DNA from: Lawsonibacter sp900766145
Lineage (GTDB): Bacteria > Bacillota > Clostridia > Oscillospirales > Oscillospiraceae
DNA length: 64,000 bases
Assembly (NCBI RefSeq): GCF_030372275.1
Contig: NZ_JAUDDJ010000002.1
Reading direction: 5' to 3' (one strand)
Below the pieces are notes generated by a model. It did no database searches and had not been told where the DNA came from. It was given only the letters and a program-made list of their open reading frames with translations. Made by a program: the position numbers and the translations under genes. Each line of letters opens with the position of its first letter. Within the stretch, counting starts at the first letter, position 1. Below, in pieces: positions 16,320 to 24,026 of this stretch.

Positions 16320-17063
16320 ATGTCTGACCAGTTTTCCCGCACCCGCCTACTCATCGGGGACGCCCCTCTCTCCCGCCTGGCCAAAGCCCGCGTGGCGGTA
16401 TTCGGCGTGGGCGGTGTTGGCGGCTTCTGCATTGAGGCCCTGGCACGGGCAGGTGTAGGCGCTTTACACCTTTATGACGACGATACCGTCTCAGAGAGCA
16501 ACTTAAACCGCCAGATCGTGGCCCTCCACTCCACCCTGGGCCAGCCCAAGGCGGAGGTGATGGCCCGGCGGATTTTGGACATCAACCCAGCCTGTCAGGT
16601 GGAGGTGTTCCGGATGTTTTACCTGCCGGAAAACGCCGATCAGGTGGATCTGAGCCAGTACGACTACGTGGTGGACTGCATTGACACGGTGGCCGCCAAG
16701 CTGGATTTAGTGGAAAGGTGTACCACCTTACAGGTTCCGATTCTCAGCGCTATGGGCTCTGGCAACAAGCTGGATCCCACCGCCTTCCGGGTCACCGATC
16801 TCTCCAAGACTCAGGGCTGTCCCCTGGCCCGGGTCATGCGCAAGGAGCTGCGGAAGCGAGGCATCAACCACCTGAAGGTGGTCTACTCCACCGAGGAGCC
16901 CCTCACTCCCCTCCAGAGCGCCGAGGAAGAGGCCCCTGCCGGCACGGACACCCGGCCTCGCTCCACCGCCCGCCGAGCCACCCCCGGTTCCATCTCCTTT
17001 GTCCCCGCCGCCGCCGGACTGGTGGCGGCCAGCGCAGTCATCCGGGATCTGGGCGGGTTTTAA
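16320..17063 (+). CDS. tcdA: tRNA threonylcarbamoyladenosine dehydratase (ThiF/MoeB family)
   Basis: A 247-residue E1-like enzyme that adenylates and cyclises t6A37 of tRNA to ct6A. It begins with FSRTRLLIGDAPLSRLAKARVAVFGVGGVGGF (nucleotide-binding GxGGVG), then DDDTVSESNLNRQ and the Asp in DCIDTVAAKLDLV. A PATPGSISFVPAAAGLVAA-like end is typical of the TcdA subgroup. AAGGGAG stands 10 bp before the ATG. It is convergent with lysE, sharing a bidirectional terminator. Confidence 0.88.
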   Translation: MSDQFSRTRLLIGDAPLSRLAKARVAVFGVGGVGGFCIEALARAGVGALHLYDDDTVSESNLNRQIVALHSTLGQPKAEVMARRILDINPACQVEVFRMFYLPENADQVDLSQYDYVVDCIDTVAAKLDLVERCTTLQVPILSAMGSGNKLDPTAFRVTDLSKTQGCPLARVMRKELRKRGINHLKVVYSTEEPLTPLQSAEEEAPAGTDTRPRSTARRATPGSISFVPAAAGLVAASAVIRDLGGF

Positions 17064-17092
17064 TCGTACTCTTTTCATTATCTAGGTTTAAA

Positions 17093-17124
17093 AAAGTGCT
17101 GCAGCTGTAAAGCTGCAGCACTTT
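17093..17124. terminator. Bidirectional terminator between tcdA and lysE
   Basis: A perfect 14-bp stem AAAGTGCTGCAGCT/AGCTGCAGCACTTT with a GTAA loop lies between two converging genes and has A/T runs on both flanks. Confidence 0.8.
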
Positions 17125-17128
17125 ATCG

Positions 17129-17737
17129 TTATAGCAGCTGAATGAAATTCCACATCAGCTTGCACCCGTAAAATATGATGACCACGCCGCATACGATATT
17201 AATGATCCGCAGAGTCTTGGCGTGAAAATGATTGCTGAACAGGGAGATGGCAAGGGTGATCCCCGTGAACCAGAGGCAGGAGGCTGTACCCACACCGGAA
17301 ATAAACGGGATGGACTGCTGGGCGGGCAGCGTCACATGAAAGGCCACCAGCATCATGGTCCCGTCTATGATGGCCTGGGGATTGAACCAGGTCACCACAC
17401 AGGCGGAGGATATGGTTTTCCGTATGGAGCCCGTTGCCTGGGAGCGGTCAATTTCTTCCCCCTTCGCCCGGAGCAGCCCGACGCCGATATATATCACAAT
17501 GATGCTTCCCACAAACAGAATCACCATCTGCAGCCACTGGTAGCGCTCCATCACTGCGCCGATCCCAAAGAAACAGGCAAAGGCCAGCGTCACGTCAAAG
17601 AAAATGACGATCCACGCGGTGAGCAGGGTGCGGCGGCGTGTGTGGGTCAGTGCTGAATTGATGACAAACAGGTTCTGTAAGCCAATGGGGGCCACATAGG
17701 CAAGGCCCATGGTCAGTCCCTGAAGGTAATATCCCAT
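17129..17737 (-). CDS. LysE family amino-acid exporter
   Basis: A 202-residue membrane protein with six hydrophobic helices and the family's N-terminal GLAYVAPIGLQNLFVINSAL. The conserved TWFNPQAIIDG segment also fits LysE/ArgO. Such proteins export lysine, arginine or other amino acids. It lies 2 kb from the lysine operon but in a separate unit, so lysine as substrate is only a guess. It lies immediately upstream of a hairpin that ends the tyrS transcript. Confidence 0.85.
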   Translation of the reverse strand: MGYYLQGLTMGLAYVAPIGLQNLFVINSALTHTRRRTLLTAWIVIFFDVTLAFACFFGIGAVMERYQWLQMVILFVGSIIVIYIGVGLLRAKGEEIDRSQATGSIRKTISSACVVTWFNPQAIIDGTMMLVAFHVTLPAQQSIPFISGVGTASCLWFTGITLAISLFSNHFHAKTLRIINIVCGVVIIFYGCKLMWNFIQLL

Positions 17738-17765
17738 TGTTTTTCCCGCCTATCGTTCTGTATGG

Positions 17766-17796
17766 AAAGGGCCGGGGCTTTACCCCGGCCCTTTTT
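17766..17796 (-). terminator. Terminator of the transporter-tyrS operon
   Basis: A 12-bp palindrome AAAGGGCCGGGG/CCCCGGCCCTTT with a 5-base loop lies 9 bp after the tyrS stop. The U-run on the minus strand is short. Confidence 0.6.
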
Positions 17797-17804
17797 CTAG
17801 GGTT

Positions 17805-19028
17805 TTACATCTGAACCCGGTGATAGACCTTCTTGCCCTTGCGGACCATGATGCCGTCGCCGGACAGCTGCTCAGCGGTGTAGCGAGTGTTCACGTCGGA
17901 CACCTTCTCGTCGTTGACGGACACACCGCCCTGCTCCACCAGACGGCGGGCCTCCTTCTTGGAGGGGGCCAGCTTGCAGGTGACCATCATATCCAGGATG
18001 CCGATGGAACCGTCGGTGAGGTTATCGGCCGTGAGGGTGGTGGTAGGCACGTTGCTCATGTCGCCGCCGCCCACAAACAGGGCCTTAGCCGCCTCCTGCG
18101 CCTTCTGGGCCTCCTCCTCGCCGTGGACCAGCTTGGTGAGCTCGAAGGCCAGAATCTCCTTGGCGGTGTTGAGCTGACTGCCCTCCCACTTGTCCATCTC
18201 ATCGATCTGCTCCAGGGGCAGGAAGGTGAGCATACGCAGGCACTTGAGCACGTCCTGGTCACCCACGTTGCGCCAGTACTGATAGAACTCGTAGGGAGAG
18301 GTCTTGTTGGGGTCCAGCCACACGGCACCCTTGGCGGTCTTGCCCATCTTCTTGCCCTCGGAGTTGAGGAGCAGAGTGATGGTCATGGCGTGGGCATCCT
18401 TGCCCAGCTTGCGGCGGATGAGCTCGGTGCCGCCCAGCATGTTGGACCACTGGTCGTCGCCGCCGAACTGCATGTTGCAGCCGTAGTGCTGGAACAGGTA
18501 GTAGAAGTCGTAGGACTGCATGATCATGTAGTTGAACTCCAGGAAGCTCAGACCCTTCTCCATGCGCTGCTCGTAGCACTTGGCCCGGAGCATGTTATTG
18601 ACGGAGAAGCAGGCGCCCACATCCCGCAGCAGGTCGATGTAGTTCAGCCCCAGCAGCCAGTCGGCGTTGTTCACCATCTGAGCCTTGCCCTCGCCAAACT
18701 CAATGAACCGCTCCATCTGCTTCTTGAAACAGTCGCAGTTGTGTTGGATGGTCTCGGGGGTCATCATGGAGCGCATGTCGGTACGGCCGGAGGGGTCGCC
18801 GATGTAACCGGTACCGCCGCCGATGAGGGCGATGGGCCGGTTGCCCGCCATCTGCAGGCGCTTCATCAGGCACAAAGCCATAAAGTGACCCACGTGGAGG
18901 GAGTCGGCGGTGGGGTCAAAGCCGATATAAAAGACAGCTTTGCCCTCGTTGATCATCTTGGAGATCTCTTCCTCGTTGGTAACCTGGGCGATGAGGCCGC
19001 GGGCTTTCAGTTCTTCGTAGCAAGTCAT
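17805..19028 (-). CDS. tyrS: Tyrosyl-tRNA synthetase
   Basis: A 407-residue class I synthetase charging tRNA-Tyr. The HIGH motif appears as SLHVGHFMAL near residue 50, the tyrosine-binding region as GGDDQWSNMLGG, and the KMSKS loop as GKKMGKTAKG. A C-terminal S4 RNA-binding domain is visible (APSKKEARRLVEQGGVSVND). Its start lies 26 bp after the stop of the EamA-type transporter gene, and no promoter or leader lies between. It should therefore be transcribed from the T-box leader upstream of the transporter. Confidence 0.95.
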   Translation of the reverse strand: MTCYEELKARGLIAQVTNEEEISKMINEGKAVFYIGFDPTADSLHVGHFMALCLMKRLQMAGNRPIALIGGGTGYIGDPSGRTDMRSMMTPETIQHNCDCFKKQMERFIEFGEGKAQMVNNADWLLGLNYIDLLRDVGACFSVNNMLRAKCYEQRMEKGLSFLEFNYMIMQSYDFYYLFQHYGCNMQFGGDDQWSNMLGGTELIRRKLGKDAHAMTITLLLNSEGKKMGKTAKGAVWLDPNKTSPYEFYQYWRNVGDQDVLKCLRMLTFLPLEQIDEMDKWEGSQLNTAKEILAFELTKLVHGEEEAQKAQEAAKALFVGGGDMSNVPTTTLTADNLTDGSIGILDMMVTCKLAPSKKEARRLVEQGGVSVNDEKVSDVNTRYTAEQLSGDGIMVRKGKKVYHRVQM

Positions 19029-19054
19029 TTTCCTTTACTCCTTCATCTAATGTG

Positions 19055-19912
19055 TTAATTTTCTTGTATTATTTCGGTTTGCTGCTGTTTTGCCCGGCAG
19101 ACATTGTAGACAATGACGCCGCCGATGACGATTGCCGCCCCAATGAGGGCCATGGAGCCCATCTTTTCCCCGTAGAACACCGCCACCAGGATGGGGTTGA
19201 GCACCGGCTCGATGCCGGAGACCAGGCTGGCAGTGACAGGAGGCGTGGTTTTCAGGCCGATGGTCAGCAGGATATAGGCTACCGCCACCTGGAACACACC
19301 AAGCACTACCAAACTAGTAATGGCAGTTGGTGAAAAGTCCGTCTCCTTTACAAGAAACGGCAGCCCGGTAATGGCGGAAAGCACATCTCCCCAAAAAACC
19401 GAGGAGATGGCATCGCTGTCGGGCAGGTCATTGAGGAGGAACACTCCGGCGTAGGCCAGGCCGGACAGCAGGGCCAGGAAATTGCCCAGGCCCCCTCCCA
19501 TCTCCAGGCTGTCCACAAAGAAGAAGACTACTCCACCGAAGACCACCACGCAGGTGATCACATCCAGCTTTTTAGGCCGGCGGCGGAAAAAGAGCAGGGA
19601 GATGAGCATAACAAAAATGGGGGCAGTAAACTGGAGGACAATGGTGTTGGCCGCCGTGGTCAGCTTATTGGCGATGGAAAACAGGGCGTTGCAGCCAAAC
19701 ACCGACAGAGCTCCTAACGCCACCCAGCGGTTAAGGCGCAGGGGGTGCTTAACCCAGATGAGATAGGCTCCAATCACCACCAGGGCGATGGCAGTGCGGC
19801 CGCTGTTGATAGCCATACCGCCCCAGGGGATGAGCTTGATGCACAGTCCTCCGATGCTGTAAAGCAATGCCGCGGCAAATACACACAGGGTGCCCGTTTG
19901 GCTCTTGGTCAT
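19055..19912 (-). CDS. EamA/DMT family transporter
   Basis: A 285-residue protein with ten predicted helices in two EamA halves (first about 5-140, second 150-280). The second half shows SLVSGIEPVLNPILVAVFYGE, typical of drug/metabolite transporters. ATG 19912 follows AAAGGGGG with 6-bp spacing; the longer reading frame would run into the T-box terminator. It is the first gene after a T-box leader and is followed by tyrS, so it probably moves tyrosine or a related aromatic compound across the membrane. The substrate is an inference from operon context. Confidence 0.85.
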   Translation of the reverse strand: MTKSQTGTLCVFAAALLYSIGGLCIKLIPWGGMAINSGRTAIALVVIGAYLIWVKHPLRLNRWVALGALSVFGCNALFSIANKLTTAANTIVLQFTAPIFVMLISLLFFRRRPKKLDVITCVVVFGGVVFFFVDSLEMGGGLGNFLALLSGLAYAGVFLLNDLPDSDAISSVFWGDVLSAITGLPFLVKETDFSPTAITSLVVLGVFQVAVAYILLTIGLKTTPPVTASLVSGIEPVLNPILVAVFYGEKMGSMALIGAAIVIGGVIVYNVCRAKQQQTEIIQEN

Positions 19913-19932
19913 ATCATGCCCCCTTTCCATGC

Positions 19933-20201
19933 AAAAAGCCCTCTGTCCGAATATTCGGACAGAGGGCATAGCAATGCGGTACCACCTCTGGTTCATCCCT
20001 GCCTCGCAGCAGAGATCTCATGGAGTACGTGACTCCCTTCGCGGTAACGGGCGAAGCCCGGCCTGTCCCCTACTCACGCAGGAAATGCGCTTCGGGCGGC
20101 TGCTCCAAGGGGTAATTTCACAAAGCGCCCTCTCCCCCTTTCACCGGCCGGGGGCTCTCTGCACAGGGTGATGCCTTGCTAAGGTTCCTTTTCTTCGCAG
20201 T
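19933..20201 (-). promoter_or_regulatory. T-box leader (probably tyrosine-specific)
   Basis: On the minus strand the leader ends with the T-box sequence AGGTGGTACCGC (19976-19987 complement). A terminator follows (GCCCTCTGTCCGAAT and its complement, 19938-19967, then TTTTT). The antiterminator can pair the T-box with part of that stem. In stem I the segment GAAATTACCCCTTGGAGC offers TAC (20112-20114 complement) as specifier codon. Ile, Leu or Thr readings by one-base shifts are possible, but the downstream tyrS favours tyrosine. Uncharged tRNA would let transcription continue into the transporter and tyrS. Confidence 0.88.
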
Positions 20202-20207
20202 ATTGAA

Positions 20208-20236
20208 ACTTTATCACAGTTTTTTCCCTTTGTCAA
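20208..20236 (-). promoter_or_regulatory. Sigma-A promoter of the T-box operon
   Basis: TTGACA (20231-20236 complement), a 17-bp spacer and TAAAGT (20208-20213 complement) start transcription near 20200, just before the T-box stem I. Confidence 0.75.
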
Positions 20237-20255
20237 CCAGCGGAAGCCGGTAAGC

Positions 20256-20318
20256 AGCAAAGCAAAGCTTTGCTGAAAGCTTTTTTGCCTACTTTTTTCT
20301 CGAAAAAAGTAGGTTACA
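20256..20318. repeat. Dispersed palindromic repeat copy, also terminator-like after malic enzyme
   Basis: GCAAAGC-aaa-GCTTTGC is followed by CCTACTTTTTT-ctcg-AAAAAAGTAGG. The same box pair occurs in the 15.2-15.6 kb gap. The second hairpin directly abuts the malic enzyme stop and may help end its transcript. Confidence 0.55.
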
Positions 20319-21486
20319 GTCTGGCCACACCGGTCTTCCGGGCGGCCTCAGCTACCGCCTTAGCCACAGCGGGAACCACCCGCTTGTCAAAGGCAGCAGG
20401 GATGATGTTATTCTCATTGAGCTCCTCATCGGGAATGATGGAAGCCAGCGCCATGGCAGCGGCCATCTTCATCTCCTCGTTAATGTCGCTGGCCCGCACG
20501 TCCAGAGCACCGCGGAAGATACCCGGGAAAGCCAGGACGTTGTTGATCTGGTTGGGGTAGTCGCTGCGGCCGGTGGAGACCACCTTGGCCCCGCCCGCCT
20601 TGGCGTCCTCGGGGAAGATCTCGGGAGTGGGGTTGGCGCAGGCAAAGACGATGGCGTCCTTGTTCATGGTCTTGACCATCTCGGTGGTCACCAGCTTGGG
20701 GGCGGACACACCGATAAACACATCAGCACCCACCAGCATATCGGCCAAAGTGCCCTTGCGCTTTTCCAGATTGGTGCGCTTGGCAATCTCCTGCTGGGCC
20801 CAGTTCATGTCGGGGTTGCCGTCATACAGGGCGCCAAACTTGTCGCACAGGGTAATATCCTTAAAGCCAGCCTCCAGCAGCAGCTTGGTAATGGAGATGG
20901 CAGCGGAGCCAGCTCCGGAGAAGACCACCCGGACCTCCTCCTTCTTCTTCCCTACCACTTTCAGGGCATTGGTCAAACCAGCCAGGGCGATGATGGCGGT
21001 GCCGTGCTGGTCATCGTGGAAGACGGGGATGTCACACATCTCCTTCAGGCGGCGCTCAATCTCAAAGCACCGGGGAGCGGCAATGTCCTCCAGGTTGATG
21101 CCGCCGAAGGAACCGGAGATATTGTACACGGTCTGGACAAACTCGTCCACGTCCTTGGTCTTGACACAAAGAGGGAAAGCATCCACATCGGCAAAGCGCT
21201 TGAAGAGCACGCACTTGCCCTCCATGACAGGCATACCGGCCTCAGGACCGATGTCGCCCAGGCCCAGCACGGCAGAGCCGTCGGTGATGACGGCCACCAG
21301 GTTGTGGCGGCGGGTCAGCTCGTAGCTCTTATCCGGGTCCTCCTGGATGGCCAGGCAGGGCTGGGCCACGCCGGGGGTGTAGGCCAGGGACAGCTCCTCC
21401 TTGTTGCCGGCGGGCACAGTGGCCACTACCTCGATCTTACCCTTCCACTCCCCATGCAGACGCAGGGACTCCTTCGCGTAATCCAT
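20314..21486 (-). CDS. NAD(P)-dependent malic enzyme
   Basis: A 390-residue malate dehydrogenase (decarboxylating) making pyruvate and CO2. It is the short bacterial form without a phosphotransacetylase domain. Seen are YTPGVAQPC, ITDGSAVLGLGDIG, the metal-binding FHDDQHGTAI and the nucleotide motif FSGAGSAAISI. Position 21486 is chosen because GAGAGGAA lies 7 bp before the ATG; eight extra codons upstream are unlikely. It is a single gene flanked by the T-box promoter region and the spoIVA 3' part. Confidence 0.92.
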   Translation of the reverse strand: MDYAKESLRLHGEWKGKIEVVATVPAGNKEELSLAYTPGVAQPCLAIQEDPDKSYELTRRHNLVAVITDGSAVLGLGDIGPEAGMPVMEGKCVLFKRFADVDAFPLCVKTKDVDEFVQTVYNISGSFGGINLEDIAAPRCFEIERRLKEMCDIPVFHDDQHGTAIIALAGLTNALKVVGKKKEEVRVVFSGAGSAAISITKLLLEAGFKDITLCDKFGALYDGNPDMNWAQQEIAKRTNLEKRKGTLADMLVGADVFIGVSAPKLVTTEMVKTMNKDAIVFACANPTPEIFPEDAKAGGAKVVSTGRSDYPNQINNVLAFPGIFRGALDVRASDINEEMKMAAAMALASIIPDEELNENNIIPAAFDKRVVPAVAKAVAEAARKTGVARL

Positions 21487-21599
21487 AAACAGTTCCTCTC
21501 TTTCTATCAAGTCAACAAAAGATTTGTTTTGTTTCCTTGTCCTCTCTTTGGGACATCATATGCTTCATTATACCACCCCCCTGCCCCCGTCCGCAACCA

Positions 21600-21630
21600 A
21601 AAAGCGCCTCCCGTCTCCAGGAGGCGCTTT
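21600..21630 (-). terminator. Terminator of spoIVA
   Basis: AAAGCGCCTCC/GGAGGCGCTTT with an 8-base loop, followed by TTTTTGG on the minus strand, starts 4 bp after the stop of the spoIVA 3' part. Confidence 0.85.
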
Positions 21631-21633
21631 GAT

Positions 21634-21915
21634 TCATAGAATGATGCAGATGAGCCCGCCGGAGCCCTCGTTGATGATACGCTGGAGGGTCTCTCTCAGC
21701 TTCTCCCGGGCGTCCTCAGGCATGCGCTTGACCTTGGCATTCAGGTCCTCCCCTACCAGTTCGTGGAAGGACTTACCGAAGATATTGGACTGCCAGATCT
21801 TGGCCGTGTCCCCCTCAAACTCCTGGAGCAGATAGTGGATCATCTCTTCGCTCTGCTTCTCGCTGCCTACAATGGGGGATACCTCGGTCTCAATATCCGC
21901 CCGGATCATGTGTAT
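21634..21915 (-). CDS. spoIVA: Stage IV sporulation protein A, C-terminal part (3' exon of the split gene)
   Basis: Ninety-three codons plus stop, reading IHMIRADIETEVSPIVG... to the invariant SpoIVA end EGSGGLICIIL. The frame has no ribosome-binding site and only a TTG in element DNA ahead of it, so it is not a gene by itself. Joined at the ATACA core (21911-21915) to the 5' part at 52625-53830 it gives ASAPSIHMIRADIETEV, the expected uninterrupted SpoIVA sequence. The restored length is 494 residues, against about 492 in B. subtilis. The C-terminal domain is needed for assembly on the forespore surface. Codons are intact, with no sign of decay. A terminator follows. Confidence 0.93.
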   Translation of the reverse strand: MHMIRADIETEVSPIVGSEKQSEEMIHYLLQEFEGDTAKIWQSNIFGKSFHELVGEDLNAKVKRMPEDAREKLRETLQRIINEGSGGLICIIL

Positions 21916-21934
21916 TGTCTGGTACAAACCGAAG
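21891..21934 (-). other. Left attachment junction (attL-like)
   Basis: Minus-strand order is element arm CTTCGGTTTGTACC (21921-21934), AGACA, core ATACA (21911-21915), then spoIVA codons CATGATCCGGGCGG. The recombinase reading frame runs through this junction. Confidence 0.8.
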
Positions 21935-23549
21935 TGTTGCCCCGGATGCGCTGTATGATATAGTCCCGGGGCTCCTGGATGGCCTTTAGGCAGACCGTGA
22001 CCTTCACCACCTTCTTATCCTGAGTCCCATTCACCTCAATGTGGTCCAGCAGGGCGTCTATGACGCCATCGGAGAAGCCATGCTCAAAACTTAGTTCCTG
22101 GGTGATAACCTGCCGGAGGGTCTCCATCGACTGCATCATCTCCCTGTTTTTTTGCTTCTCTTTTTCCAGCTCGTCAAGCCGCTGGCGCAGCCCCTCCAGT
22201 TCTTGGTTAAAGCGGTCGTTGCGCAGAGAGAACTCCTCATCGGAAATTCTGCCGTCGATGCCCAAATCCAGCAGCTTGTCCTTCCGGCGCAGGATCTCCT
22301 CCATATTTGCTCTGCACTTTGCAGCATTCTCCTCCACCTTTTTTCCACCCTCCAGCAAGCTGTAAATCTGGAGTAGGTCGTGGACGATTTTGGCCTTCTG
22401 GATGGCCACCTCCTCCAGGGCCTTGCGCATAATCTCGTCCAGCTCGCTGGTATAGATCATGGGAGATGAGCACCCGCTTTTCCCTTTCCGAGTGTACTCC
22501 TGGCACTGCCAGACTTCCTTATCCCCGCTTGGATAGCGGTACACGGAGCGGTAATACGGTTCCTGGTGGATTCCACAAAGAATCTTTCCGCTGTACGGAT
22601 ACTTATTCTGATAGCTGGTCTTATCCTGGGCGCTCTGTTTGGCGGAGCGCTTGGCCAGGATGACATTTGCCTTCTCCCACAGCTCTTCCGATACAATGGG
22701 CGGCACGTTCTCTTCGTCCTTGTATAAGACCCACTGGTCGGGCGTAAAGGTTTTGATGGTGCTCATTTTATAATCGATCTTACTGCTTTTCCGGCCGCAG
22801 TAAAAACCTTTGTATTTCGGGTTACTGAGAATACCCCGGATGGTACTGAAGGAAAAGGCATTCCCCTTGCTGTTCTCATAGCCGTGGTCAGCCAGGTAGG
22901 TGGAGATGGTCCGGATGCCCATCCGCCGATTGGCATACAGCTCAAAGATCAGGCGCACCACCTCTGCTTCCTTCTCGTCAATGACCAGGCGTCCGTTCTC
23001 CTTCTGATATCCCCAGATTCGGTTATTGCCCAGCACCGTCCCCTTTTCAATGGCCCGCTTGAAGCCGAACTTGACCCGCTCTGAGATCTTGCGCACCTCG
23101 TCCTGGGCGATGCTGGCCATAATGGTCAGGCGGAGCTCAGAGTCCGGCATCAAAGTATTGATGTTATCCGACTGAAATAGCACCCCTACCCCACTGCGCA
23201 GCAGTTCTTGGGTAAACTGGATGCTGTCCAGGGTGTTTCTGGAAAAGCGGGAGATTTCCTTGGTCACGATGAAATCAAACCTTCCCTTTTCCGCGTCGTC
23301 GATCATCTTTAGAAAATTCTCCCGCTTATGTACGCTGGTACCGCTGATGCCCTCATCAATGTACCCATCCACAAATCTCCAGTTGGGACAGGCCTGAATA
23401 AACTGGGAATAATACTGCACCTGGGCGGAGAGAGAATGAAGCTGCTCGTCCTTGTCTGTGGAGACCCGGGCGTAATAGGTGACCCGCAGGGGCAGGTCGT
23501 AGATGGTTTTTCCGGTATTCAGGGCTTGCTTGATTTCATAGAGGTCCAT
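21906..23549 (-). CDS. Large serine recombinase of the spoIVA element
   Basis: A 547-residue site-specific recombinase. The N-terminal resolvase domain has its nucleophile in YYARVSTDKDEQ (Ser30), plus TKEISRFSRN and ASIAQDEVRKISERVKFG. Then come the recombinase domain (about 190-300), a zinc-ribbon segment starting KILCGIHQEPYY with a later GCSSPM (about 335-395), and a charged coiled coil (about 420-510). ATG 23549 follows AAGGAGGGGGAGC. The end is unusual: its last codon and TGA stop lie on the spoIVA side of the ATACA core, so the stop exists only while the element is integrated. It resembles the enzymes that excise sigK skin elements. A CATACCCT box (23572-23579) resembles a sigma-E -10, without a clear -35. 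Confidence 0.92.
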   Translation of the reverse strand: MDLYEIKQALNTGKTIYDLPLRVTYYARVSTDKDEQLHSLSAQVQYYSQFIQACPNWRFVDGYIDEGISGTSVHKRENFLKMIDDAEKGRFDFIVTKEISRFSRNTLDSIQFTQELLRSGVGVLFQSDNINTLMPDSELRLTIMASIAQDEVRKISERVKFGFKRAIEKGTVLGNNRIWGYQKENGRLVIDEKEAEVVRLIFELYANRRMGIRTISTYLADHGYENSKGNAFSFSTIRGILSNPKYKGFYCGRKSSKIDYKMSTIKTFTPDQWVLYKDEENVPPIVSEELWEKANVILAKRSAKQSAQDKTSYQNKYPYSGKILCGIHQEPYYRSVYRYPSGDKEVWQCQEYTRKGKSGCSSPMIYTSELDEIMRKALEEVAIQKAKIVHDLLQIYSLLEGGKKVEENAAKCRANMEEILRRKDKLLDLGIDGRISDEEFSLRNDRFNQELEGLRQRLDELEKEKQKNREMMQSMETLRQVITQELSFEHGFSDGVIDALLDHIEVNGTQDKKVVKVTVCLKAIQEPRDYIIQRIRGNTSVCTRQYT

Positions 23550-23623
23550 GCTCCCCCTCCTTCTTGTGTCCAGGGTATGAAAAAAATGGTTCCTGCAAGC
23601 TGCCCTTACGGAACCACCCAGCA

Positions 23624-23770
23624 CTATGTACCCGTTACAATCTTTTCCTGCGCTTGCTGATAGACTTCCTCTGAGATAATGCCCATTAAAAACAGCCGTT
23701 GGTTAATTTGAAGCATAATCTCCTTCTTTAGTGCAACAGCCAAGATTTCCTTCTGATTTGCTGTTGTCAT
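23624..23770 (-). CDS. Small SHOCT-like protein upstream of the recombinase
   Basis: A 48-residue frame (MTTANQKEILAVALKKEIML... to QEKIVTGT) ends 74 bp before the recombinase start on the same strand. Its second half (INQRLFLMGIISEEVYQQAQEKIV) has the short helical SHOCT-like pattern seen in small proteins beside clostridial integrases. Possible roles are an excision or directionality factor or a co-regulator. The ribosome-binding site is weak, and no homologue was checked. The position next to the recombinase is the main support. Confidence 0.55.
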   Translation of the reverse strand: MTTANQKEILAVALKKEIMLQINQRLFLMGIISEEVYQQAQEKIVTGT

Positions 23771-23860
23771 GTCCCATCACATCCCATACAGGATATGACT
23801 CCGGACTCAGCACTATGCGCCCGATTAGTTGACAAAGCGATCTTATGAAGTGGGAACACA

Positions 23861-23896
23861 AAACCGACGTTTCTATTTGAACAGAAACGTCGGTTT
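23861..23896 (-). terminator. Hairpin terminator between nitrilase cluster and recombinase
   Basis: A perfect 14-bp stem AAACCGACGTTTCT/AGAAACGTCGGTTT lies 130 bp past the nitrilase-type gene. It should separate cargo transcription from the recombinase unit. Apart from this and the small gene, the 23771-24026 gap shows nothing I recognise. Confidence 0.65.
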
Positions 23897-24026
23897 CCTT
23901 TGTTTCGATATTGATTCCCAGGTGCTTCTTAATTTTGTTCATACCAGACATCCTGCCGCCAGGATATCACGCTCTCGCGCAGTCAATCAGGTCACGGATA
24001 TATACCGCTTTCTTCTGCCGCACCGG

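Noticed and set aside
21634..21927. Stand-alone 97-codon gene at the spoIVA 3' end
   Set aside because: It has only a TTG start in element DNA and no ribosome-binding site. The sequence is the C-terminal SpoIVA domain.
23703..23951. 82-codon frame overlapping the small SHOCT-like gene
   Set aside because: It reads through the 23861-23896 terminator stem and has no motif. The 48-codon frame is the better candidate.
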